Of a stretch of DNA of 56,191 nt, positions 1 through 7,127 are shown piece by piece. Position numbers and translations under genes: made by a program. Source of the DNA: JAXGPL01 sp040766985 (GTDB taxonomy: Bacteria > Bacillota > Sulfobacillia > JAUYEG01). The DNA is taken from NCBI GenBank assembly GCA_040766985.1, contig JAXGPL010000017.1:1-56191 (forward strand), written 5' to 3'. The number at the start of each line of letters is the position of its first letter. Position 1 is the first letter of the stretch. The notes beneath the pieces are model-generated. The model did no database searches and was not told the DNA's origin. It worked only from the letters and a program-made list of their open reading frames with translations.

Positions 1-319
<319 letters not shown>

Positions 320-360
320 CGCTACACCTCCTCTCGTGACCGGATTCCCACGTAGCTGGG

Positions 361-831
361 CTACCAGCGATAGTGCGCGAAAGCCTTGTTGGCCTCCGCC
401 ATCCGGTGGGTATCGTCCTTCTTCTTGATGGTCGAACCGGTGTTGTTGGCCGCATCCATCAGTTCCCCGGCCAGGCGCTCGTGCATATTGCGCTCCGCAC
501 GGCTACGGGAGAACTGGAGCAACCAACGCATGCCCAGCGACTGCCGCCGCTCCGCGCGTACCTCGACCGGGACCTGGTAGCTAGCGCCGCCGACGCGGCG
601 CGCCTTGACCTCGAGGACCGGCATGACGTTGTTGATGGCCTGGTCGAATACTTCGATCGGGTTCTTACCGGTCTTCTGCCGGATGATATCCATCGCGTCG
701 TAGAAAATCCTCTGGGCAACGGCCTTCTGCCCGGACTGCATAATGCTGTTGATGAACTTGGATGCCAGCTCGCTACCGTACACCGGGTCCGGCGGCGGCT
801 GACGCCTTACCACATGGCCTCGCCTTGGCAA
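361..831 (-). CDS. rpsG: 30S ribosomal protein S7
   Basis: Primary 16S rRNA-binding protein that nucleates assembly of the 30S head. It has 156 residues, the normal bacterial length, and shows the family signatures PRRG at the N-terminus, SKFINSIMQSGQKAVAQRI and the C-terminal KKKDDTHRMAEANKAFAHYRW region. The start is TTG at 829-831 with GGAGG 8 bases upstream. It lies between rpsL and fusA with short spacers, so it is co-transcribed with them. Nothing odd is seen. Confidence 0.97.
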   Translation of the reverse strand: MPRRGHVVRRQPPPDPVYGSELASKFINSIMQSGQKAVAQRIFYDAMDIIRQKTGKNPIEVFDQAINNVMPVLEVKARRVGGASYQVPVEVRAERRQSLGMRWLLQFSRSRAERNMHERLAGELMDAANNTGSTIKKKDDTHRMAEANKAFAHYRW

Positions 832-895
832 ATCTGTCCCTCCTCAAGAACAAGAGCCCACCGGGTTGTTATCAATCACGCCCGCGGGCTCCAGG

Positions 896-1276
896 TTAAG
901 AAGACTTCTTCGGCCGCTTTGCGCCGTAAAGCGAACGGCCCTGCATCCTGTTGGCGACCCCGGTAGCGTCCAGGGTGCCGCGGATAATATGGTAGCGCAC
1001 GCCCGGCAGGTCCTTGACACGGCCGCCACGCACGAGGACAACCGAGTGCTCCTGAAGGTTGTGTCCCTCGCCGGGAATGTAGGCCGTGACTTCGACTCCG
1101 TGGGTAAGCCGGACGCGGGCGATCTTGCGCAACGCCGAATTAGGCTTCTTGGGCTGCATCGTGCGGACCAACACACATACTCCGCGCCGTTGCGGGTTCT
1201 TGCGAAGGGCCGGCGCCTTGGACTTCTGCCCCTGGCGGGAGCGCCCCTTACGGACCAACTGGCTAATGGTCGGCAT
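896..1276 (-). CDS. rpsL: 30S ribosomal protein S12
   Basis: Decoding-centre ribosomal protein. It is 126 residues long with the conserved PTISQLVRKGR start, the QPKKPNSALRKIARVRLT loop and the GEGHNLQEHSVVLVRGGRVKDLPGVRYH block. The two lysines associated with streptomycin sensitivity (in KKPNS, and the position that is usually Lys in the GRVKDLPGV loop) are present as K. ATG start with GAGGAGG 6-7 bases upstream. Second gene of the operon after ybxF. Confidence 0.97.
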   Translation of the reverse strand: MPTISQLVRKGRSRQGQKSKAPALRKNPQRRGVCVLVRTMQPKKPNSALRKIARVRLTHGVEVTAYIPGEGHNLQEHSVVLVRGGRVKDLPGVRYHIIRGTLDATGVANRMQGRSLYGAKRPKKSS

Positions 1277-1287
1277 CGTAAACCTCC

Positions 1288-1542
1288 TCAGATCTGCGAG
1301 GCAACCAGCGCGGCGGCCGCCGCACCGACCTCAATCCCACAAAGCTTACCGAGTTGCTGCATCGTCTCAACGTACACAATCTCGGTGTCACGCTCGAGCG
1401 CTTGACGCACGATCGGGGACGACACGCGCTCCTCGGCGTCTTTGGCCAGGTAGATCACGCTCGCGCGACCCGCCTCAACCGCCTTGAGCGTCTGCTTGGC
1501 GCCGACGAGCTTGTTCATGGCGGACCGCAACCGCTCCGGCAT
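1288..1542 (-). CDS. ybxF: L7Ae-like ribosomal/K-turn-binding protein (YbxF family)
   Basis: Small L7Ae/L30e-fold protein of 84 residues; the Bacillus homologue YbxF binds K-turn RNA and the ribosome. The text LVGAKQTLKAVEAGRASVIYLAKDAE is the family core. The ATG at 1540-1542 was chosen over the longer frame to 1611 because it has GGGGAGG just upstream and matches family length, and because the promoter lies upstream of 1600. In most Firmicutes this gene follows rpoC; here no rpoBC is upstream. Confidence 0.9.
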   Translation of the reverse strand: MPERLRSAMNKLVGAKQTLKAVEAGRASVIYLAKDAEERVSSPIVRQALERDTEIVYVETMQQLGKLCGIEVGAAAAALVASQI

Positions 1543-1601
1543 TGGAGACCTCCCCGAAAAAACGTAACAGAAGAGTGCCTGCGCTCGGCAGACACTGCTT
1601 G

Positions 1602-1630
1602 AGTTTAGCACCCTGTGCCGGGTGTGTCAA
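1602..1630 (-). promoter_or_regulatory. Sigma-A promoter for ybxF-rpsL-rpsG-fusA
   Basis: Read on the minus strand: TTGACA (1625-1630), a 17-base spacer, and TAAACT (1602-1607). The start site would fall about 50 bases before the ybxF start codon. The promoter overlaps the last codons of the upstream DUF5317 gene, so the ribosomal operon has its own transcription start. Confidence 0.8.
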
Positions 1631-2195
1631 CCTGACGGGAAGACTGATCGCGCGGCTCCATTGCGTTCTGAATCAGCAGGAATAAGCCTGCTGCAAGCAC
1701 GACGTCGCCGACGCTGAAGACCGGGGACCGGGCGAAGGGACGAGACAGATACAAGATGTCGCCGAGAAACCGTAGCGCCGTGTCCGGGCGCATCAGGCGG
1801 TGGGTCAGCGACCTACCGGCGGCCAAAAATGCAATGCGGGAAGCCGGCATCCCCGTCGCAGCGAGGGCAGTCGGTGAAACCGGCATCTTGCCCCCGTTGG
1901 CGAAGATGACGGCGAGGTTCATTAAGATGCCGGCTGACGAAAGTCTGGCGCCCCAAAGCTCGAAGTTGGCGGCCAGGGCCCATAGCAGCATGGCCATCGA
2001 GCCCATGTTCAGAAGGGGCGCGAACCCGCGGAGAGAGGTCAGGGTTTGGGCGTACGAGGTGCCGAGAAAGACCTGAAGGGCAAGTGAGGCGTAAAAGAAG
2101 CCCATCTTCTTCCACGGGTAAGAGAGCAGATTGCCGACGGTCCTTCCCCGAACGAGTCCGGTCAGTACCGCGAGGAGAATGACGTAAAAGCTCAT
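1605..2195 (-). CDS. DUF5317 family membrane protein
   Basis: Hydrophobic protein of 196 residues with about five predicted membrane segments. The order is a short N-terminal segment (MSFYVILLAVLTGLVRG), further segments in the middle, and the family-like text NGGKMPVS then LGDILYLSRPF and FSVGDVVLAAGLFLLIQ near the C-terminus. The start at 2193-2195 overlaps the stop of the HD-GYP gene by 4 bases (ATGA), which indicates translational coupling; a longer frame to 2438 is ignored. Molecular function is not known. Placing it in DUF5317 rests on my recognition of the NGGKMPV and GD motifs. Confidence 0.8.
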   Translation of the reverse strand: MSFYVILLAVLTGLVRGRTVGNLLSYPWKKMGFFYASLALQVFLGTSYAQTLTSLRGFAPLLNMGSMAMLLWALAANFELWGARLSSAGILMNLAVIFANGGKMPVSPTALAATGMPASRIAFLAAGRSLTHRLMRPDTALRFLGDILYLSRPFARSPVFSVGDVVLAAGLFLLIQNAMEPRDQSSRQVDTPGTGC

Positions 2196-3469
2196 GAATC
2201 CTTCGGGGCAGTCTCCTGGGCCGTGAAGACGCGGACCGCCGCCTCGACGATTTTGGGGTCGAACTGGGTGCCGGAGCAGCGTTGAAGCTCGGCGATCGCT
2301 TCCTGACGCGACATTGTCCGGCGGTAAGGCCGGTCGGAGGTCATCGCGTCGAAGGCGTCCGCCACGGATATGATCCTGGCGCCGAGCGGGATTTGCTCTC
2401 CCTTGAGCCCGTCGGGATAGCCGCGGCCGTTGTACCACTCGTGGTGGTAGCGCACGGTGCCCGCCTCCTGGCCAAGGAGCCTCAATCTTTGAACAATGCT
2501 CGCCCCAATTGCCGGATGAGCTTTGATCTCCATGTATTCCTCGTCGGTCAGGCGGCCGGGCTTGCGGAGGATTGTCTCGGCTACGCCGATCTTGCCGATG
2601 TCGTGAAGCAGGCTTGCGTACTCAAGGCGCTCGATCACGTCGGCGGGAAGGCCCAGGGCGTGAGCGATGTCCAAGGTGTACCGCCGCACAGATTCGGAAT
2701 GGCCGCGGGTGTACGAATCCTTGGCCTCAACCGCCTGGATCAGGGCGCTGATCGTCGATAGGTAGTCCTGGCGCATATCGACGTAGAGCTGCATCGAGTA
2801 CCGCGCGGCCATGAACGGTGCAACAAACATCAAGGCGCCGAAGATGTAGGTCGTCGAGTAGATGTGCGCGAGGAAGATGGCGAGCGGCGTCAGCGCGACG
2901 TACTGCGGGATGACCCACTTGAAGTTGGTCAGCCACATGTCGCGGATCGGCATTCCCTGAGCGATCGCCATCGCAAACACCACGGACGTCATGTTGATCA
3001 CGAAGTACGTCAGGCCGCAGGCCGCGAGCGGGAGGATGTGATCGGCGGAGAGCCGAATCAGACCCGGCTGCCCGCCCAGGACCACGTAGACCAGGCCGGC
3101 GAGGCCGGCAGACAGCGCCAACTGACCGCGGTTGAACAGCACTTTCTCAATGGAAACCTGGCCGGCCAGTTCGCGCCTGCGGACCGTACCCAACGCCGCG
3201 ACCCACGCCCCTGCGCTGGGCCCCCAGAGGAGAATTGCCGCGTAGATCGACCAGAAACTGACCGAGACGCTCCCACCGCCGCGAGGCAGAGTGATTGGGG
3301 TCGCCTCAGCCCAGAAGGTCAGGACCATGAACACGGCCAGCCCGAGCCAGTCGCGCCCTTCCAGGCGAGGAGGCGCAACCACCAAGAACGCCGCCCCGGC
3401 CACAATGATCAGGGCAACGTAAGCGTTGAGCAGGAACTTGCTTCGTGGCGCAGGCCTGCCCTCGGTCAA
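2192..3469 (-). CDS. Membrane HD-GYP domain protein (probable c-di-GMP phosphodiesterase)
   Basis: 425 residues. Residues 12-222 hold six or seven hydrophobic segments, probably a membrane sensor. Residues about 240-415 are an HD-GYP domain: the HD pair is in LLHDIGKIGV (289-290), followed by HHEWYNGRGYPDG and RIISVADAFDAMTSDRPYR, with HHExxxGxGYP fully kept. Proteins with these motifs hydrolyse cyclic di-GMP. The start is TTG at 3467-3469, 10 bases after GGGAGG. It is coupled to the DUF5317 gene downstream. Substrate and signal are inferred from the family only. Confidence 0.9.
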   Translation of the reverse strand: MTEGRPAPRSKFLLNAYVALIIVAGAAFLVVAPPRLEGRDWLGLAVFMVLTFWAEATPITLPRGGGSVSVSFWSIYAAILLWGPSAGAWVAALGTVRRRELAGQVSIEKVLFNRGQLALSAGLAGLVYVVLGGQPGLIRLSADHILPLAACGLTYFVINMTSVVFAMAIAQGMPIRDMWLTNFKWVIPQYVALTPLAIFLAHIYSTTYIFGALMFVAPFMAARYSMQLYVDMRQDYLSTISALIQAVEAKDSYTRGHSESVRRYTLDIAHALGLPADVIERLEYASLLHDIGKIGVAETILRKPGRLTDEEYMEIKAHPAIGASIVQRLRLLGQEAGTVRYHHEWYNGRGYPDGLKGEQIPLGARIISVADAFDAMTSDRPYRRTMSRQEAIAELQRCSGTQFDPKIVEAAVRVFTAQETAPKDS

Positions 3470-3575
3470 CTGTCGCGCGCCTCCCAGTTCGAGATCGCTG
3501 CTGCGTGGCTGCTTTGATGCTGCTCATGATGTCAAGAAGGGGGAACCGACGGTCCCAGTGCCGTGTCTACTGGTG

Positions 3576-3656
3576 TTACCAGCCCCACTGGAAGCTGGCG
3601 CCGCCCGCGAGGACGAGGGCCAGAAGGGCGAGGACGACCTTCAGCAGCTTGCTCAA
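3576..3656 (-). CDS. Small hydrophobic peptide, 26 residues
   Basis: A short frame with TTG start (3654-3656), preceded by a strong GGAGGT 6 bases upstream, and a TAA stop. The product is (M)SKLLKVVLALLALVLAGG followed by ASFQWGW. It is a basic N-terminus, one hydrophobic helix and an aromatic C-terminus, so a single-pass membrane or secreted peptide. It sits between the 218-residue hypothetical gene and the HD-GYP gene in a same-strand run. I do not know a function. Support is the ribosome binding site, the clean hydrophobic pattern and the position. Confidence 0.55.
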   Translation of the reverse strand: MSKLLKVVLALLALVLAGGASFQWGW

Positions 3657-3791
3657 TGCAAGACCTCCGTTCATGGTGGGCTCCGGGGACACCGCTAGAG
3701 TCCCAAGGCGCCGCTCCGCTCAGAGGTTCCGCTGTGGGCCGTCGGTCCCAATCTCTACGAACCGAGACGAGCCCGCTATTCAGTTGGCTCG

Positions 3792-4448
3792 CTATTGGCC
3801 GGTCTGCGTACACCACGCGCCAATCCGGCGATTTAGCGCGTCAAGAGTGGCCTTAATCACAGACTCGACGTCATCCTGCCGCAACAGGCAACTGCCTACC
3901 AGCACCCGCTCGGTGTCGCCGTCCAGCTCGATGATTGAGACCGTCGCCGCCTGACGCCCGCCGATCTTGACGACCGTGCAGTCTTCGAAAAACAGAGTCG
4001 ATGGCACATGAATCCTTTGCGTCAAGGCCCGCAACGTGGCTTCCGCCACGACCTTAAGACGACCGTTGGCCGTCGAGGGCCCGTGCGCGGTGCCTTCGGA
4101 CGGGGCGCCTTGCCAGTCCAACCGGACCTTGGCCTCCGCCGTCCGCCCGCTCAGCGCAATGGCGTATCCGGCGATCTTGACGCGCTCGCCGCTGCCCTCC
4201 GCAGCCGGCTCAGGTGACAACTGGGCGATACTGATCTTCTTGTGGTCAATCGCCGCACCCTGAGCCATCAGCGCGGACTCGACGTCACGTACTAGTTGCT
4301 TGGCGCTACGGCCGCCGGAAGCAAGCACGTGCACTTCTTCAATCAGGCCATCGGGCGAGAACATGACCCGTGCGGAGATTACGTCTTTGATCCGCCGGAT
4401 CAGGCCCTCAAGCTCGTGAGCCCGATCTTCGAGGCCAGGGGAATCCAT
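3792..4448 (-). CDS. Conserved hypothetical protein, 218 residues
   Basis: Soluble protein with no signal peptide. The N-terminal half (LIRRIKDVISARVMFSPDG, then EEVHVLASGGRSAKQLVRDVESALMAQ) and the middle (RVKIAGYAIALSGRTAEAKVRLDW, then a repeat-like segment to the C-terminus with VSIIELDGDTERVLVGSC) suggest two related alpha/beta units. The ATG at 4446-4448 has GGGAGG 7 bases upstream; a longer frame to 4577 is not supported by a binding site. I recall similar proteins in spore-forming Clostridia but cannot name a family. It may form an operon with its same-strand neighbours, which are 135 bases away on each side. Confidence 0.8.
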   Translation of the reverse strand: MDSPGLEDRAHELEGLIRRIKDVISARVMFSPDGLIEEVHVLASGGRSAKQLVRDVESALMAQGAAIDHKKISIAQLSPEPAAEGSGERVKIAGYAIALSGRTAEAKVRLDWQGAPSEGTAHGPSTANGRLKVVAEATLRALTQRIHVPSTLFFEDCTVVKIGGRQAATVSIIELDGDTERVLVGSCLLRQDDVESVIKATLDALNRRIGAWCTQTGQ

Positions 4449-4583
4449 GGGCCACCTCCCGGGAACGACAGCCGGAAATTGCGACGTACTTCGACCTGCC
4501 GCAGTAGTTCCCTTCATTCTCCAGAAGGACCTTCCTTGCCCTCCAATGGCCGTTACTGGTTTAATCGGCTCTGCCATGGCGGG

Positions 4584-5714
4584 TTAAAAGGGCCTGATAG
4601 GCTCGCGGCCGTCGTCGTTGATGACGTTTTCGGCCAAAGCCCACAGCCCGCCGGCGACGAGGGAGTGCCCGCCGAGGATCACAGGGATCGGGGCGCCAAA
4701 GGCAGCCGCCGTGAACTCCCGCAGGCGCGGGTTGGCTATCTTGTCGATGTCGCCGAGGTCGGAAAGGAACCGGTCGGCCTCGGTCAACTCAAGTTGCTCA
4801 TGCTCCATCCAAACACGGCTATCAAAAAAGGCGACCTCCGCGACATCCGCGAGGTGCGCCATAAACCGTTCCGGCCCAACGGTTTCGAGAAAGGTTGCCA
4901 CCAGTGACCGTACCTCCCCACGCCCTGTCCTGCCCAGTGCGCGCATACCGCGTTCCTCGGAGAAAATGCGCAGACGGACGGCGAAGTTGGCGTTGATGAA
5001 TAGCGCGACCGACGGCGAAACGCGGCCGATGAGAGCGATCTCGGCGCCGGTCTTGAGCAATAGCCTTTTTGCCGCCAGGACGCGGCTGGCGTCGAGGTGA
5101 AGGCCGTCGAGAGCCTCGCGCGTCCGCGGCCCCACCCCGCTGAGCTGCGACAGCACGATAAGGTCGGCCGGCGTATCGATGTCGAAGTTGATCCAGGCGG
5201 TGTTGCGCATCAGGACCCGGGGTAGCCCCGCGACCCGCAGGAGGTGGCCGAGGACGTTGTCGCTGTCCGGCAACTCGATCAGGTCGATCGCCGAGGCCGG
5301 GCTGAACGCCACAAGGTCGGGCGACTGCGGGTTGTTGACCATGACTACCCGATCGGCAGCCTTTGTCAGCCGCGCCACCTCCGTCAATTCTTCATGGCGA
5401 ATCAGGGGCGCGGCGGCTCCACCCATGTAGAGGACCTTGTCGAGCTTGTACTTGTAAATGACCTCACGCAGACGCAGTCCGAAGTGGAAGCCCGCCGCGT
5501 CCTTGGCCTCGAAGTCCACATCCGCGCCAAGCCGCGCCGCGGCGGAAGCCAGGTCGGGGTAATTGGTGCAAAGAATCGTCTGGTCGACCTCGGGGACTGC
5601 AAGGAGCTTTTGGAGGTTGTCCATCGTCACGCCGAAGCGGACGGTCGACATCGCACGTTGGACTTCGCTGGCCGGGTGTCCACCCTCAAACACGACTGCG
5701 GTAAACCGTGCCAT
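4584..5714 (-). CDS. Nucleotidyltransferase-like protein of unknown role
   Basis: 376 residues. The N-terminal approximately 200 residues resemble the MobA/CofC-like NTP-transferase fold: a hydrophobic first strand (FTAVVFEGG), LDKVLYMGGAAAPLIRHEEL in the position of the nucleotide-sugar-type metal site, and INFDIDTPADLIVLS, which is the DIDTPxD motif of that superfamily. The C-terminal half is not recognised; it ends in a hydrophobic PIPVILGGHSLVAGGLWALAE segment. The usual N-terminal GGxxxR nucleotide loop is degenerate (EGGHPASE), so activity is uncertain. ATG at 5712-5714 with GGGGGTGA upstream. Confidence 0.75.
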   Translation of the reverse strand: MARFTAVVFEGGHPASEVQRAMSTVRFGVTMDNLQKLLAVPEVDQTILCTNYPDLASAAARLGADVDFEAKDAAGFHFGLRLREVIYKYKLDKVLYMGGAAAPLIRHEELTEVARLTKAADRVVMVNNPQSPDLVAFSPASAIDLIELPDSDNVLGHLLRVAGLPRVLMRNTAWINFDIDTPADLIVLSQLSGVGPRTREALDGLHLDASRVLAAKRLLLKTGAEIALIGRVSPSVALFINANFAVRLRIFSEERGMRALGRTGRGEVRSLVATFLETVGPERFMAHLADVAEVAFFDSRVWMEHEQLELTEADRFLSDLGDIDKIANPRLREFTAAAFGAPIPVILGGHSLVAGGLWALAENVINDDGREPIRPF

Positions 5715-5743
5715 CAGTTCACCCCCAGGCCAGATTAAGCACA

Positions 5744-5749
5744 ATTATA
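5744..5749 (-). promoter_or_regulatory. Possible -10 element upstream of the nucleotidyltransferase-like gene
   Basis: A perfect TATAAT on the minus strand ends 30 bases before the ATG at 5714, but no acceptable -35 box lies 16-18 bases upstream, where a GC-rich inverted repeat is found instead. Weak call. Confidence 0.35.
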
Positions 5750-5775
5750 CACCCGCCCCGAGGCCAGGGCGGGTG
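5750..5775 (-). terminator. GC-rich hairpin between hpf and the nucleotidyltransferase-like gene
   Basis: Arms ACACCCGCCC and GGGCGGGTGT form a perfect 10-bp stem with a 6-base loop, 65 bases after the hpf stop. On the minus strand it is followed by ATAATTGTG rather than a clean T-run, so termination efficiency is uncertain. Confidence 0.45.
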
Positions 5776-5839
5776 TAATGGCCAAGCCCAACCGGTATCC
5801 GCCGTATTTTGTCACGGCGGGTCGCAACAGGTCTTGCCC

Positions 5840-6388
5840 TCAGTGCTCCGGTTCGATCAGCCCGTAGTTGCCGTCCCGGCGCCGGTAGACCACACTCACG
5901 CGGCCGGAGTCGGCGTTGGCGAACACAAAGAAGTCGTGGCTCAAAAGGTTCATCTGCAAGATGGCTTCCTCAACGGGCATCGGCCGCATTGGAAACCGCT
6001 TGACCTTCACGATCCGGCCGTTTGCTTCAGGCTCGCCGCCGGGCTGCGCGATCTCCGAAAGCGGCGGCAATTGCCTGATGCTCATGCCCTGCCGGCGAGC
6101 GTGGATCCGTCCCCGAAAGCGGTTGATCTGCCGGACCAGTTTGTCGACAACGAGGTCGATGGCCGAATACAGATCGCCGGACTGCTCTTCGGCGCGAATG
6201 AGCAGACCGTTCGCCGGAATGGTGATTTCTGCGCTGTAGCCCACGGGTTCCGTGGAGACAGACACGTTGGCCACTACTTCACCATTGAAATGCCGTTCGA
6301 CCTTGCTGAGGCGCTTTTCGAGGTACTCGCGGAGCGGGTTGGTGATGTCGACGTTCTTGCCGCGAATCGCTATCTGCAAACGGGCCAC
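5840..6388 (-). CDS. hpf: Ribosome hibernation-promoting factor, long form
   Basis: 182 residues, the long HPF type that dimerises 70S ribosomes into 100S particles. The N-terminal domain (residues 1-100) carries the S30AE fold text GKNVDITNPLREYLEKRL and SGDLYSAIDLVVDKLVRQINR. The C-terminal domain (about 125-182) has IVKVKRFPMRPMPVEEAILQM and HDFFVFANADSGRVSVVYRR, the dimerisation module. GTG start at 6386-6388. In many Firmicutes it lies near comFC and cspA-type genes, as here. Confidence 0.95.
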   Translation of the reverse strand: MARLQIAIRGKNVDITNPLREYLEKRLSKVERHFNGEVVANVSVSTEPVGYSAEITIPANGLLIRAEEQSGDLYSAIDLVVDKLVRQINRFRGRIHARRQGMSIRQLPPLSEIAQPGGEPEANGRIVKVKRFPMRPMPVEEAILQMNLLSHDFFVFANADSGRVSVVYRRRDGNYGLIEPEH

Positions 6389-6626
6389 CCCTTTCTACCC
6401 TTGATTACCGGCCAGCTGCCAAGCTAGTCGCAGAGGTCGATGCGGATCGCCCGAGATCCCTTTATTATTGTCTTCGACCTAGAGTATTCCCGTAGCCGGG
6501 AGTCAATCCTCCCCTTGATCGCGGCATCACGCGTCCTCCTGCCATGGGGTCGGGCCTGGGAAGCTGCCTGCCCGCGCCGGGGCCTTGCGGGCAGCGTTGG
6601 CGGCGCCGCGGTCCTCCCAAGGCAAA
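6389..6626. other. Intergenic region without a recognised gene
   Basis: About 240 bases between hpf and the cspA terminator. A minus-strand open frame of 78 codons (6424-6660) spans it, but it reads through the cspA terminator hairpin, has Arg/Pro-rich composition typical of non-coding high-GC frames and no ribosome binding site. A short AT-richer patch (6465-6495) could hold the hpf promoter; I cannot place clear -35 and -10 boxes. Confidence 0.5.
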
Positions 6627-6655
6627 TGAAAACCCCTGGTGTTTGACACCAGGGG
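6627..6655 (-). terminator. Rho-independent terminator of cspA
   Basis: Perfect 9-bp stem CCCCTGGTG / CACCAGGGG with a 5-base loop. On the minus strand it is followed by TTTTCATTT. It lies 37 bases after the cspA stop codon. Confidence 0.9.
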
Positions 6656-6691
6656 TCCATGTTCTGGTCGCGCGCAGTCTAACGTGAAGGG

Positions 6692-6895
6692 CTATGCCAG
6701 CTTCGTAACGTTTGCAGCCTGCGCCCCTTTGGGGCCTTGCACGATTTCGAACTCGACCCGGTCGCCTTCGTTGAGCGTCCGGAATCCTTCGGTCTGGATG
6801 GCGGTGAAGTGAACGAAAACGTCACCCGCACCGTCTTCTCTCTCGATGAACCCGTAGCCCTTCTCCGCACTAAACCACTTTACCCGGCCTTCCAT
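6692..6895 (-). CDS. cspA: Cold-shock protein
   Basis: 67-residue single OB-fold RNA chaperone. Both nucleic-acid motifs are present: RNP1 as KGYGFIE and RNP2 as DVFVHF, with the N-terminal EGRVKWFSAEKGYGF start and the ANVTKL end normal for the family. ATG at 6893-6895 with AGGAGG 9 bases upstream. It is a single-gene unit, with a strong sigma-A promoter at 6963-6991 and a terminator directly after. A leader of about 60 bases is inferred. Confidence 0.96.
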   Translation of the reverse strand: MEGRVKWFSAEKGYGFIEREDGAGDVFVHFTAIQTEGFRTLNEGDRVEFEIVQGPKGAQAANVTKLA

Positions 6896-6962
6896 TCGAG
6901 CACATTCCTCCTACTTAGCTTGCTTCTCTTCTTGCGAGCCCGGCTCGCAGACTCACGGCCTG

Positions 6963-6991
6963 ACTATAGCACCCGCTATCTGGGTTGTCAA
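6963..6991 (-). promoter_or_regulatory. Sigma-A promoter of cspA
   Basis: Minus strand TTGACA (6986-6991), 17-base spacer, TATAGT (6963-6968): a near-perfect sigma-A promoter, 68 bases before the cspA start codon. Confidence 0.88.
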
Positions 6992-7029
6992 ACCTTGTTA
7001 GTCCGGCCAAATATCGTTGTTTTCGGTCT

Positions 7030-7127
7030 TGTGGATAGTCTGCCCATCGAGCCTGTGTATAGTGTGGACAACTCTGTTGATAACCAGCCAGTTGCGCGTT
7101 TCAAGTTGGGGATAAGGTTGTGGAAAT
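7030..7127. promoter_or_regulatory. Cluster of DnaA-box-like 9-mers
   Basis: Five 9-mers close to TGTGGATAA (complement TTATCCACA) occur in the same orientation: TGTGGATAG at 7030, TGTGGACAA at 7063, TGTTGATAA at 7075, TGGGGATAA at 7107 (each one mismatch) and TGTGGAAAT at 7119 (two mismatches). They fill the intergenic space between cspA and comFC. No dnaA gene is in the window, so this is not evidently oriC; it could be a DnaA-titration or regulatory cluster. Confidence 0.5.

Noticed and set aside
6424..6660. 78-codon minus-strand frame between cspA and hpf
   Set aside because: It starts inside the cspA terminator hairpin, has no ribosome binding site and has the Arg/Pro-rich composition of chance frames in GC-rich DNA.
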